Part shown: positions 8,284-16,344 of the stretch, piece after piece | Layout of the letters: each line of letters starts with the position of its first letter | How positions within the stretch are numbered: position 1 is the stretch's first letter | Assembly: GCF_015482775.1 (NCBI RefSeq) | Contig: NZ_CP058214.1 | Location: 2,284,501-2,348,500 of the forward strand | Length of the DNA: 64,000 bases | Direction of reading: 5' to 3' | Source of the DNA: Kaustia mangrovi | GTDB lineage: Bacteria > Pseudomonadota > Alphaproteobacteria > Rhizobiales > Im1 | Program-made: the position numbers and the translations under genes | The notes under the pieces: model-generated | Told to the model about the DNA's origin: nothing | What the model saw: only the letters and a program-made list of their open reading frames with translations | The model's database searches: none

Positions 8284-9300
8284 ATGACAGGACAGACCAT
8301 CGGACTGACAAGCTATGCCACGGCGCTGCCCCGCCTGCGGATCGGCGCGGACGCCTACAGGGGGGCCTGGGGCCAGTGCGCCGCGCGCGGGCTGAGGCGC
8401 AAGGCCTTCTGCGCCTATGACGAGGACGCGGTGACGCTCGCCGTCGCGGCGGCGCGGCACGCGCTCGCCCGCATCGGCACAACGCCCTCCTTCGACGCCC
8501 TGTTCCTCGGCGCGACCAGTCTGCCCTATGAGGAGAAGCCCTCCGCGGCGACGGTGCTGACCGCGCTCACGCCCCGGCGCGACATCCGCACCGTCGAGAT
8601 CTCCGGCTCCCCGCAGGCGGGCCTTCAGGCCCTGGTCGCGGCATGGGAGTTCTGCGCGGCCAATCCCGGACGCCACGCGCTGGCCATCGCCGCCGACGCG
8701 CCGTCCGCGCCCGCCGACGCGCCCTATGAGCACGGGCTCGGCGCGGGTGCGGCGGCCTTCCTCGTCGGCCCGGACGCGACCGTCGCCCGGTTCGGGGCCA
8801 CCGCCTCCGTCGCGCGCGAGACCTTTGGCGCGCGCCACAGGCGGCGCGGCGAGGCGACGCTTGCCGATCTGGAGCTGCGCACCGACGATGTCGCCCCCGT
8901 GCTCGCCGATCTGACCGCCGGCGCACCGGACCTCATCGGGCACGACCGCCTCGCGCTCGGCTGCGACGCAGGCGCGGCACGCAAGGCCATGCGCGCATTC
9001 GCGGCGGCGGAAGGGACGACCTGCCTTCCCTGGCCGGAGATCGGCGACGCGGGCGCAGCGCTCGCCCCTCTCGCGCTGGCCGGCGCGCTGGACGACGCCA
9101 AGGCCGGCGAGACCGTCCTCGCCGTCGCCATCGGGGCCGGGGCGAGCGCGCTGCGCCTCGCCACGGGCGACGGCCTTGCCCGCCTCGCGGGCACCGCGCC
9201 GACGCTCGCCGAGCTTTCGGACGGCGGCGAGGAGGTCGACTACATCGCCTATCTGCGCCACAGGCGCATGCTTTCCAGCCGCTTCGGAGGCACGGCATGA
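8284..9300 (+). CDS. HMG-CoA synthase-like / KAS III-like protein lacking the usual catalytic Cys
   Basis: 338 residues with the thiolase fold. The N-terminus (IGLTSYATALPRLRI, then YDEDAVTLAVAAARHAL) reads like archaeal/bacterial HMG-CoA synthases, as does SLPYEEKPSAATV. Where those enzymes carry the nucleophilic Cys in an AC-x-AG context (about residue 105), this protein has ISGSPQAG and no Cys nearby. It may be a non-catalytic partner of the adjacent thiolase or use different chemistry. The later YEHGLGAGAAAFLVG strand is preserved. It lies 9 bp after the thiolase and overlaps the DUF35 gene by ATGA, so translation is probably coupled. Confidence 0.75.
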   Translation: MTGQTIGLTSYATALPRLRIGADAYRGAWGQCAARGLRRKAFCAYDEDAVTLAVAAARHALARIGTTPSFDALFLGATSLPYEEKPSAATVLTALTPRRDIRTVEISGSPQAGLQALVAAWEFCAANPGRHALAIAADAPSAPADAPYEHGLGAGAAAFLVGPDATVARFGATASVARETFGARHRRRGEATLADLELRTDDVAPVLADLTAGAPDLIGHDRLALGCDAGAARKAMRAFAAAEGTTCLPWPEIGDAGAALAPLALAGALDDAKAGETVLAVAIGAGASALRLATGDGLARLAGTAPTLAELSDGGEEVDYIAYLRHRRMLSSRFGGTA

Positions 9301-9710
9301 GCTCCTACATCTCCCTTCCCATCTATCAGACGAGCACGGGCCAGCGCCTGCGGATGGAGGCCGGGCGGTGCACGGCCTGCGGCACGCTCGCCTATCCCCA
9401 GCGGCCGGTCTGCGCCTCCTGCGGCGCGGACAGCTTCGAGACCGCGGCGCTCTCCGGCGAGGGCACGCTCTACACCTTCACCGTGATCGCGCGCGGCGGC
9501 GCGCCGGCGGAGTTCGACGACCAGCAGACCATGACCGGCACCATCGTGGTGGGCGTGGTGGCGCTTGCCGAGGGCCCGCGCATCATCGCCCAGCTCGCCG
9601 ACGTCGACCCCGCCGATCTGGAGATCGGCACGCCGCTGAAGGCGGAGATCCGCCGGCTCTACGACCAGGAGGGCATCGTCCGCTACGGGACCAAGTTCGT
9701 GCCGGCCTGA
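9297..9710 (+). CDS. DUF35 Zn-ribbon/OB-fold acyl-CoA-binding protein
   Basis: 137 residues. A rubredoxin-like zinc ribbon is formed by CTACG and CASCG (around residues 24-44), followed by a beta-rich OB-fold (YTFTVIARGG through the C-terminus), the standard DUF35 layout. Proteins of this family bridge a thiolase and an HMG-CoA synthase or act with steroid side-chain aldolases, carrying the CoA substrate between sites. The ATGA overlap with the HMGCS-like gene and the nearby thiolase support a complex of the three products. Confidence 0.88.
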   Translation: MSSYISLPIYQTSTGQRLRMEAGRCTACGTLAYPQRPVCASCGADSFETAALSGEGTLYTFTVIARGGAPAEFDDQQTMTGTIVVGVVALAEGPRIIAQLADVDPADLEIGTPLKAEIRRLYDQEGIVRYGTKFVPA

Positions 9711-9807
9711 GCCGGCGCATGCCCGCCATGCACCGCCTCCTCTGGTGCTGCATGTGCGAAACGTGCTCTATTCGCGGGGACTTGAACGAGCGAGGAGAGA
9801 CGAGGGC

Positions 9808-11217
9808 ATGAGGGGACAGGATCACGCGGCGGACGAGACGGCCCCGAGGCTCGTCGCCGCCCTGTCCGGCGGCGCGATCGTCATCGTGTGGGCCGGTGTC
9901 CTGCTCGACGCCCTGTTCGCGGTCCCGGGCGCCGCCGCCGTCGCGGTGGCGGCGCTGGCCGTCTATCTCGTGCTCCAGGCCCCGCGGCTCAACCGTCTCG
10001 CCTGGGTGCATCTCGCCGTCGGGGCGGCGGCCGCGGGAACCGTTCTCGCCACGCTCGACGATCCGGTCTCGGTGCTGATGGAGGGACTTGCCCGCTCGGC
10101 CTTCATCGCCTCGCTCTTCGCCGCGCTCGGCATGCTGCGGGAGGCCGCACAGATCTCGCCGACCATCCTGCGCGCCGGCCGCATGCTGGTGCACCAGCCG
10201 CCCGGAAGGCGCTATATCGCCATCACGGCCGGCAGCGCGCTGTTCGGCGCCATCCTCAATTTCGGCACCGTCACGCTGCTCGGCGGCATGATCAATCAGG
10301 CCAACACGCTGCAGGCCGCCCATGGCCAGGAGGATGTCCGCCTCGTGCGCCAGCAGCGCATGCTGACGGCGCTCCTGCGCGGCTTCGCCACCATCATGTT
10401 CTGGTGCCCGCTGACCGTCGCCTTCGCCGTCGTCACCGCCACCATACCGGGGGCGGACTGGCCGCCGCTCGTCATGTGGGGCGGGCTCACGACCATATGC
10501 GTCATGGCCATCGGCTGGACCATCGACCGGCTGACCATGCCGCGCCGGCGCCTGCCGGTGGAGGCCGATCCGTTCCGCTTCTCGCGGCTTGCGCCCCTGA
10601 TCGGCCTCATCGCCGCGGTGTTCGTGCTCGCCTTCTCCATCGAGGAGACGACATCCGGCCAGCTCATTCACGGCGTCATCCTCATCGTGCCGCTGATCGC
10701 CGTCATCTGGCTCGTCGCCGGCCACGAGGTCGCCGGCGCGCGCCGGCTCGCGCACTATCTCGTCTCCGACGTGCCGGGCCAGAGGCAGGAGGTCGCGATC
10801 CTCGGCAACGCCGCGTTTCTGGGCACGGCGGTCGCCGCCCTCGTGCCGCCGACCGCGCTGGAGGCGCTGATCGGGCCCGGCAGCGTGGCACCCGTCCTGC
10901 TGCCCGTCATCGCGTTGTGGCTGGTGGTGGGGGCCGGCCAGATCGGCGCCAACCCGCTTCTGACAGCGACGGTCATCGCGACCCTCGTCGCCAACGCGCC
11001 GACCCTCGATTACGAGGCCACGGCCATGGGGCTCGCCCTCGTCATGGGCTGGAGCCTGACCGTCGGCTCATCGCCCGCCGCCGCGGCGACCATGATCATC
11101 GGGCGCTTCTCCAACCACTCCGCCGCCTATATCGCGCACCGCTGGAACGGCCTCCACACGGCGGTCTCGCTGCTGTTCTGCTCCGTCATTCTGATGGTCG
11201 TGCACACGGTCGGCTAG
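9808..11217 (+). CDS. Multi-pass membrane protein of unknown function, possible transporter
   Basis: 469 residues, almost entirely hydrophobic, with about eleven to twelve predicted membrane segments and two short polar loops. Family recognition was not possible. Features such as LNFGTVTLLGGM, a Gly/Ser/Ala-rich VGSSPAAAATMIIGRFSN near the C-terminus, and paired halves recall ion-coupled transporters of the IT superfamily, but this is only an impression. The start at 9808 has GAGGAGAG upstream, and the open frame extends a little further left. It follows the DUF35 gene by 97 bp with a TGCGAAA-containing spacer and may carry a pathway substrate or product. It faces a strong hairpin at its end. 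Confidence 0.7.
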   Translation: MRGQDHAADETAPRLVAALSGGAIVIVWAGVLLDALFAVPGAAAVAVAALAVYLVLQAPRLNRLAWVHLAVGAAAAGTVLATLDDPVSVLMEGLARSAFIASLFAALGMLREAAQISPTILRAGRMLVHQPPGRRYIAITAGSALFGAILNFGTVTLLGGMINQANTLQAAHGQEDVRLVRQQRMLTALLRGFATIMFWCPLTVAFAVVTATIPGADWPPLVMWGGLTTICVMAIGWTIDRLTMPRRRLPVEADPFRFSRLAPLIGLIAAVFVLAFSIEETTSGQLIHGVILIVPLIAVIWLVAGHEVAGARRLAHYLVSDVPGQRQEVAILGNAAFLGTAVAALVPPTALEALIGPGSVAPVLLPVIALWLVVGAGQIGANPLLTATVIATLVANAPTLDYEATAMGLALVMGWSLTVGSSPAAAATMIIGRFSNHSAAYIAHRWNGLHTAVSLLFCSVILMVVHTVG

Positions 11218-11282
11218 AGTGCTTTCCAGTCTGTTGACACGGCACCGGCCCCGCTCTCTCACGAGTCCTCGCGTTTAGAACG

Positions 11283-11360
11283 GCACCAGCCCGCTCCCCC
11301 ACCCGGCCACCCATGAAATTATGATCCCGTGGGTAGCCGGGTGGGGGAGCGGGCCGGTGC
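11283..11360. terminator. Long inverted repeat, bidirectional terminator candidate
   Basis: The left arm GCACCAGCCCGCTCCCCCAC and following bases pair with the right arm ending GGGAGCGGGCCGGTGC, giving an imperfect stem of about 30 bp round an AT-rich loop. It sits between convergent genes, the membrane protein and the AidB-like dehydrogenase, which fits a transcription stop for both. No T-run is obvious. A degenerate copy of the left arm is visible just upstream (from about 11244), suggesting a repeat family. Confidence 0.6.
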
Positions 11361-11387
11361 AGTCCGTGCGAGCAGTTTCCCTCGCCC

Positions 11388-13163
11388 TCACGGGCGGGTG
11401 CAGAACGCCTTCGCCTCCTCCGGCGTGACGGCGCCGTGACCCTCCGAGAGCAGCGCCCAGGCGGCGGTTTCCGCCGTGCCGTCGGGCGCGGCCAGCGGAT
11501 CGTCGGGCGAAAGCCTGTGGTCGAGCACCATGCGGGCAAGCATCAGCCGGCCGGCATCGCCGTCGCGCTCCGACAGCATGGCCCCCTCGCGCGCCATGAT
11601 CATGGCAGAGGCGGCATTGTAGAGCCCGCTTGCCGCCTGGCGCGCCAGCCGCTCGCCATCATCGGCGCGCGCGGCATGGTCGACCAGATCGAGGGCACGC
11701 TCCATCGCCCCGTTGAGCCCCGCGCGCAGGGGATCGGGCACGCCGCGCGCCTGGGCGAGCTCGCCGCTCAGCGTGTCGGCGAGCGCGCGGTGGGCGCCCA
11801 TCTTGCGCGCGGCGCGGAGCACGTCGAGCGCGATGATATTGCTCGTGCCCTCCCAGATGGAGCCCAGATGCGCATCGCGCAGCAGGCGCGGATTGACCCA
11901 CTCCTCGATATAGCCGCAGCCGCCGCGCACCTCCATCGAATCGCCCGTCACCTTGCGCGCGTCGCGGCAGGCGCGGAACTTGATGAGCGGGGTCAGGATG
12001 CGCAGGGTCTGCGCCGCCTCCTCGTCGCCGGCATCGGCGCGCGCCAGCGCGTCGGCGGTGTAGAACACGACCGACAGCGCCTGCTCGGTCGGCACCAGCA
12101 TCTTCAGGAGCTGGCGGCGCATGAGCGGCAGGTCGTCGAGCCGCTTGCCGAAGGCATGGCGTCCGCGCGCCACGCACAGGGCTTCCGTCAGCGCGCGGCG
12201 CATGAGGCCCGTCGCGCGCACGCCGTTCGACAGGCGCGAGACGTTGATCATCTCCGCCATCTGCTTGAAGCCCTTGTCGATCTCGCCGACCGGATAGGCC
12301 AGCGCGCCCTCCAGGCGGATCTCGCCGGAGGCCATGGAGCGCGTGCCGAGCTTGTCCTTCAGCCGCACGATCCGGTAGGCGTTCTGCTCGGGCGTTCCGT
12401 CCGGCCCCTCGACCGTCGCCGGCATGAGGAACAGGCCGAGGCCCTTCGTGCCGTCCGGCGCGCCCTCCGGCCGCGCCAGCACCATGGCGAGCGCGGCGTC
12501 CGCATTGGAGCAGAACCACTTGTCGCCACGAAGCCGCCAGCGGCCCTCGCCGTCGCGCCGCGCGGTCACCGTGCTCGCGCCGACATCCGAGCCCGCGCCC
12601 TGCTCGGTCATGAACATGGCCCCCTGGGCGAGGCTGTCGAGATCGGTCGCCGTCAGCGCCGGCAGGAAGCGCTCCACAAGCCCCTCCTCGCCGAAGCGCC
12701 GGAGCACGCGGGTGAGCGAATCCGTCATCGAGACCGGGCAGCACAGGCCGAATTCCGACTGCACGAACAGATAGGTGAGCGCATATTTCGCCGCCGGCGG
12801 CAGGGGCTCGGGCCAGTCGAGCACGCCCGCGCGATGGGACATGGCGGCCAGGCCGAGCTCGCCGAAGGCCATGCGCTCCAGCGCCACATAGCTCGGATGC
12901 TTCTCCACCCACTGCCAGTCGCGCCCCTGCCTGTCGCGATGGTGCAGGACGGGCGGATGCCGGTCGGCATCGTGGGCGAGATCGTCGAGCTCCGTCGTCA
13001 CGAGCCCGCCCAGACGGTCGAGATGCGGCTCCAGATGCGCCCTCAAGCCGTCGGGCAGATAGAGCGACATGAGGCTGCGGAACGAGGTGTCCGCGCGGTA
13101 CACGTTGAGGCCGCGGCTATCCGGCAGATGGCTTGCCGTCTCCGCCGGCCGGACAGGTTGCAT
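11388..13163 (-). CDS. AidB-like acyl-CoA dehydrogenase
   Basis: About 591 residues, much longer than ordinary acyl-CoA dehydrogenases and matching the AidB subgroup. FMTEQGAGSDVG is the flavin/substrate motif (about 190-200), and LRDAHLGSIWEGTSNI matches the AidB family's SIWEG segment near residue 430, followed by an extra C-terminal region. AidB itself binds DNA and is implicated in alkylation response, but long paralogues occur in catabolic operons. Here it shares a leftward unit with CoA-transferases, so acyl-CoA oxidation is more likely. ATG 13163 is chosen. A GTG at 13172 overlaps the upstream stop by four bases. Confidence 0.85.
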   Translation of the reverse strand: MQPVRPAETASHLPDSRGLNVYRADTSFRSLMSLYLPDGLRAHLEPHLDRLGGLVTTELDDLAHDADRHPPVLHHRDRQGRDWQWVEKHPSYVALERMAFGELGLAAMSHRAGVLDWPEPLPPAAKYALTYLFVQSEFGLCCPVSMTDSLTRVLRRFGEEGLVERFLPALTATDLDSLAQGAMFMTEQGAGSDVGASTVTARRDGEGRWRLRGDKWFCSNADAALAMVLARPEGAPDGTKGLGLFLMPATVEGPDGTPEQNAYRIVRLKDKLGTRSMASGEIRLEGALAYPVGEIDKGFKQMAEMINVSRLSNGVRATGLMRRALTEALCVARGRHAFGKRLDDLPLMRRQLLKMLVPTEQALSVVFYTADALARADAGDEEAAQTLRILTPLIKFRACRDARKVTGDSMEVRGGCGYIEEWVNPRLLRDAHLGSIWEGTSNIIALDVLRAARKMGAHRALADTLSGELAQARGVPDPLRAGLNGAMERALDLVDHAARADDGERLARQAASGLYNAASAMIMAREGAMLSERDGDAGRLMLARMVLDHRLSPDDPLAAPDGTAETAAWALLSEGHGAVTPEEAKAFCTRP

Positions 13164-13168
13164 GACGG

Positions 13169-14401
13169 TCACGCCTGGGCTCCCTTCTCAAGCTCCTCCT
13201 CCGGCTCGTCGACGACGAGGATACCGGCGGCCTTCAGCCTCTCGATCTCGGCGGCATCGTAGCCGAAGGCCTCCAGAACGGAGGGCCCGTCGACGCCGAG
13301 CGCGGCCGGCGGAGTGCGCACCTCGCCCCGGGTCCTGGACATCTTGATCGGGATGCCGGTGCCGGAATAGCCGTCGAGCTCCACGACCATCTCGCGGTGG
13401 AGCGTGTGCGGATCGTTCAGCACCTTGGTCACGTCGCGCACGGCGCCGGCGGGGACGCCGAGCTTGAGAAGCGTGTCGGTGAGCTCCTCGGCATCCTTGT
13501 CGGCGAGCAGCGCGGTCAGCTCCTCCTTCAGCGCGTCGCGGTTGACCACGCGCGCGGCGTTGTCGAGGAACCGGCTGTCCTCGGCGAGCTCCGGCTTGCC
13601 GAGATAGGTGCACAGCTTGGCGAACTGCCGGTTGTTGCCGACCGCCAGGAAGATCGCGCCCCGCCCCGTCGGATACTGGTCGTAGGGCGAGATATTGGGA
13701 TGGGCGTTGCCGGTGAGCCTGGCCGGCTTGCCGGTCATCAGCGCATTGGCGGCCTGCGGGTGCAGCAGGCCGATGGAGGAATCGTAGAGCGACACGTCGA
13801 GCTTCTGGCCCTTGCCGGACCGGCCGCGCTCGATCACGGCGGCGAGAATGGCGATGGCCGCGGTGAGCCCCGTGCCGAGATCGACGATCGGCGTGCCCAT
13901 GCGCAACGGCCCGGTCTCCTCCGTGCCGTTGACGCTCATCGTGCCCGACAGCGCCTGCACCACCGCGTCGTAGCCCGGCAACCCGCCGAGCGGGCCGTCG
14001 TCGCCGAAGCCGGTGATGTGGCAGCAAATGAGCTCCGGGAAGCGTTCGGCCAGCACCTCGTCATAGCCGATGCCCCACTTTTCCAGCGTGCCGCTCTTGA
14101 AGTTGTGGATCAGCACATCCGCCTTCTCCAGCATCGCCAAGAGCACCTCGCGGCCCTCGTCGCGCGAGAGGTCGAGCGAGACGAAGCGCTTGTTGCGGTT
14201 GGCGCCGGAGAAATAGGCCGACAGGCCGTTCTTGAAGGGCGGGCCCCAGCCACGGGTCTCGTCGCCGGTCGGCGGCTCGATCTTGATGACCTCCGCGCCA
14301 TGATCGGCGAGCACCTGGGTGCAGTACGGCCCGCCGAGCACGCGGGTGAGGTCGATGACGGTAAGGCCGGCGAGGGCGCCGAAGGGGGATGTCTGTGCCA
14401 T
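13169..14401 (-). CDS. Family III (CaiB/BaiF) CoA-transferase
   Basis: 410 residues. The N-terminus LTVIDLTRVLGGPYCTQVLADHGAEVIKIEPP is diagnostic for CaiB/BaiF enzymes, and the Asp of the YDAVVQALSG segment (about residue 165) fits the catalytic position. It would move CoA from a donor such as succinyl-CoA to the pathway acid or a product. ATG 14401 is used, although the frame stays open upstream into the neighbouring gene. It is co-directional with the AidB-like dehydrogenase (overlapping or nearly so) and follows the family I CoA-transferase pair by about 25 bp. Confidence 0.9.
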   Translation of the reverse strand: MAQTSPFGALAGLTVIDLTRVLGGPYCTQVLADHGAEVIKIEPPTGDETRGWGPPFKNGLSAYFSGANRNKRFVSLDLSRDEGREVLLAMLEKADVLIHNFKSGTLEKWGIGYDEVLAERFPELICCHITGFGDDGPLGGLPGYDAVVQALSGTMSVNGTEETGPLRMGTPIVDLGTGLTAAIAILAAVIERGRSGKGQKLDVSLYDSSIGLLHPQAANALMTGKPARLTGNAHPNISPYDQYPTGRGAIFLAVGNNRQFAKLCTYLGKPELAEDSRFLDNAARVVNRDALKEELTALLADKDAEELTDTLLKLGVPAGAVRDVTKVLNDPHTLHREMVVELDGYSGTGIPIKMSRTRGEVRTPPAALGVDGPSVLEAFGYDAAEIERLKAAGILVVDEPEEELEKGAQA

Positions 14402-14426
14402 TCTGTGTCGTCTTTCCGTCCAGTCG

Positions 14427-15191
14427 TCAGGCAGTGATACGGTTCGGCTGCGGCGCGCTGCCGAAGAGCGCCTCGGCAAAACGCGGATAGGTTTCCGCCA
14501 CCTCGCCGGCGACCCGACCGCGCAGGGTTGCGAGCATGTCGGGGCCCGGCAGCGGCGTCTCCGGCACCCGGTCGGGCACGTCGAAATCGAACCCCGTATT
14601 GTCGCGCACCTCCTCCAGCGTATGGCCGGGATGGACGCTCTCGAGCCGGAAGCGGCCCCGGGCGCGGTCGAAGCGCATGGCGCACAGGCCGGTGACCAGC
14701 GCATGGGGCCCGCCCGGCCGGTAGACGCCGGGCTCCGACGTGCCGGGTGCGGAGATGTAGTCGACGCGGTCCACGAAGACGCGCCGCGTATGCTCCTCGC
14801 GGAACAGGATGACGCGCGGCACGACGAAGTAGAGATAGGCCGAGCCGAAGGCCCCCGGGAACCGGGCCTTGGGATGGCCGGGATCGCCGATATAGCTCAG
14901 ATTGATGTTGGCCTGGCCGTCGATCTGCGCGCCGCTCAGGAAGAAGGCGTCGACGCGGCCCTGGCCCGCGCAGTCGAACAGCTCGCGCCCGCCATCGGTG
15001 AAATAGTTGTGGCGCCGGCTGCCGAGCAGGGTGACGCGGGTCCCCCCGTCGGAGAGGGCACGCGCGAGCAGCGCCGCCGAGCCCGGCATGGGCGAGGCCG
15101 CGCCGACCGCGACATTGCCGCACCCTTCGAGCAGCCTGGCGATGGTGCAGATGATCGTCTCGCGCGGATGGATGTCGCCTGTCGCCGTCAT
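14427..15191 (-). CDS. Family I CoA-transferase beta subunit, IpdB-like
   Basis: 254 residues. SGAQIDGQANINLSYIGD (about 80-97), FVDRVDYISAPG and the C-terminal LESVHPGHTLEEVRDNTGF match the layout I know for IpdB, the beta subunit of the mycobacterial steroid-ring hydrolase IpdAB, as well as glutaconate CoA-transferase-type subunits. It may therefore hydrolyse a cyclic beta-diketone-like CoA ester or transfer CoA. ATG 15191 overlaps the alpha-subunit stop by ATGA, indicating coupled translation of a heteromer. Confidence 0.8.
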   Translation of the reverse strand: MTATGDIHPRETIICTIARLLEGCGNVAVGAASPMPGSAALLARALSDGGTRVTLLGSRRHNYFTDGGRELFDCAGQGRVDAFFLSGAQIDGQANINLSYIGDPGHPKARFPGAFGSAYLYFVVPRVILFREEHTRRVFVDRVDYISAPGTSEPGVYRPGGPHALVTGLCAMRFDRARGRFRLESVHPGHTLEEVRDNTGFDFDVPDRVPETPLPGPDMLATLRGRVAGEVAETYPRFAEALFGSAPQPNRITA

Positions 15192-16012
15192 AGCGCCTCG
15201 AGCTCCGGCATCCGGGCGCCGATCGCGCGGAACGCCCCGTCGAGATCGCCGGCCTCGGCATGGCGCACCCAGTCGGCGATCGCCTCCGGCTCCGGCGCAT
15301 AGAGGTCCTGCAGGCCGAGCGGACGCGCGCCGCCCGGCGCCACCGCGATGGCCGACACATAGAGCGAGGGCAGCACGCCCGCCGCGCTCGCCTCGGTCTC
15401 CAGAAGGTCGCCGTCGACGATCTCCTCCACGGTCACGAGCGTCGTGCGCGAGGCATGGGCGAGGCTCACCAGTTCGCGACGGCGCCCGATCCAGACATTG
15501 CCGAACCGGTCCGCGCGCGGGCAGTGGAACACGGTGACATCCGGCGCGATGGCCGGCACGACCACGATGGGGTCCTCCGTCTTGGAGAACGGATTGTCGA
15601 TGACGCGCCAGTCGGGCCGGTAGGCCAGGATGTCGGAGCCGATGATGCCGCGGATCGGCATGAATGGCACACCCTTCTCCGCCGCCTGGAAGCCGGCATG
15701 GAGCGCGGGACAGGTGGCGTCCTTCACCGCAATGGTTCCCGCCTTGACCGCCTTCGTGAAACACGGCGCGAGCCCGGCCTCGCCGAGGGTGACGGCGGCG
15801 CTTTCCACGCTCGCCACCGCGCCAGCGGCGATGAGCATGTCGGTCTGCAGCCCGGTGGAGGGCAGGGCCACCAGATGAAGGTCGCGCACGCGGCGCGCGA
15901 TCATCCGGGCGGTCGCGGCGATCGAGACGCCGCCATAGTCGGGCGGAAGGGCCAGCCGGCTGCCGGACGCAACCCGGCCCGCGAGGCCGTCGAGATCCTC
16001 AAAGTCGGTCAT
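15188..16012 (-). CDS. Family I CoA-transferase alpha subunit, IpdA-like
   Basis: 274 residues. It has the alpha-subunit fold of family I CoA-transferases: HLVALPSTGLQTDMLIAAGAV and FGNVWIGRRRELVSLAHAS are the recognisable segments, and it pairs with the beta subunit directly downstream through a four-base ATGA overlap. It is the first gene of a leftward unit (alpha, beta, CaiB-like, AidB-like) that diverges from the TRAP transporter. The choice between transferase and IpdAB-type hydrolase is unresolved. Confidence 0.82.
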   Translation of the reverse strand: MTDFEDLDGLAGRVASGSRLALPPDYGGVSIAATARMIARRVRDLHLVALPSTGLQTDMLIAAGAVASVESAAVTLGEAGLAPCFTKAVKAGTIAVKDATCPALHAGFQAAEKGVPFMPIRGIIGSDILAYRPDWRVIDNPFSKTEDPIVVVPAIAPDVTVFHCPRADRFGNVWIGRRRELVSLAHASRTTLVTVEEIVDGDLLETEASAAGVLPSLYVSAIAVAPGGARPLGLQDLYAPEPEAIADWVRHAEAGDLDGAFRAIGARMPELEAL

Positions 16013-16344
16013 CGTTTCCTGTCCTGTCCATCGCAGCCATGGCGCGGTTCCCGCACCTGGCGACGTCTCCTGCCTCATTCATAGGCTTTTGCGCTTGCCT
16101 CTTGCAAATGTAGGGTGCAGATAGGATGCTACCAAAAACAAAACACTATTCCAAAGTGCGAAATTTCAGCGGACGCAAGGGCCACGCATCGGCGAGAAGG
16201 TCCTGTCCCCGGTGAGCATAGCCGGTATGGCCGAGATGAGAAGACCGCCCGATCCGTTTCGGTGAGGGCGTCTCTCCTTGAGGGGCGTGCCGGCACGCGG
16301 GTTTTCCCGCTCCGGTCCAGACAAACCAGCATGGGAGGATCTCC
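16013..16344. promoter_or_regulatory. Divergent promoter region between CoA-transferase unit and TRAP genes
   Basis: This 332-bp gene-free stretch has an AT-rich core (about 16095-16170) with TGCGAAATTTC at 16157-16167, a half-site resembling the TTTCGCA end of the operators at 3824 and 7055. GGGAGGA precedes the TRAP-binding-protein start. The match to the other operators is weak (about one half-site), so shared control is only suggested. Confidence 0.4.

Noticed and set aside
6763-9261. Long minus-strand open frame opposite the thiolase region
   Set aside because: It crosses a gene boundary and an AT-rich promoter, and its translation is Arg/Gly/Asp repetitive without domain resemblance.
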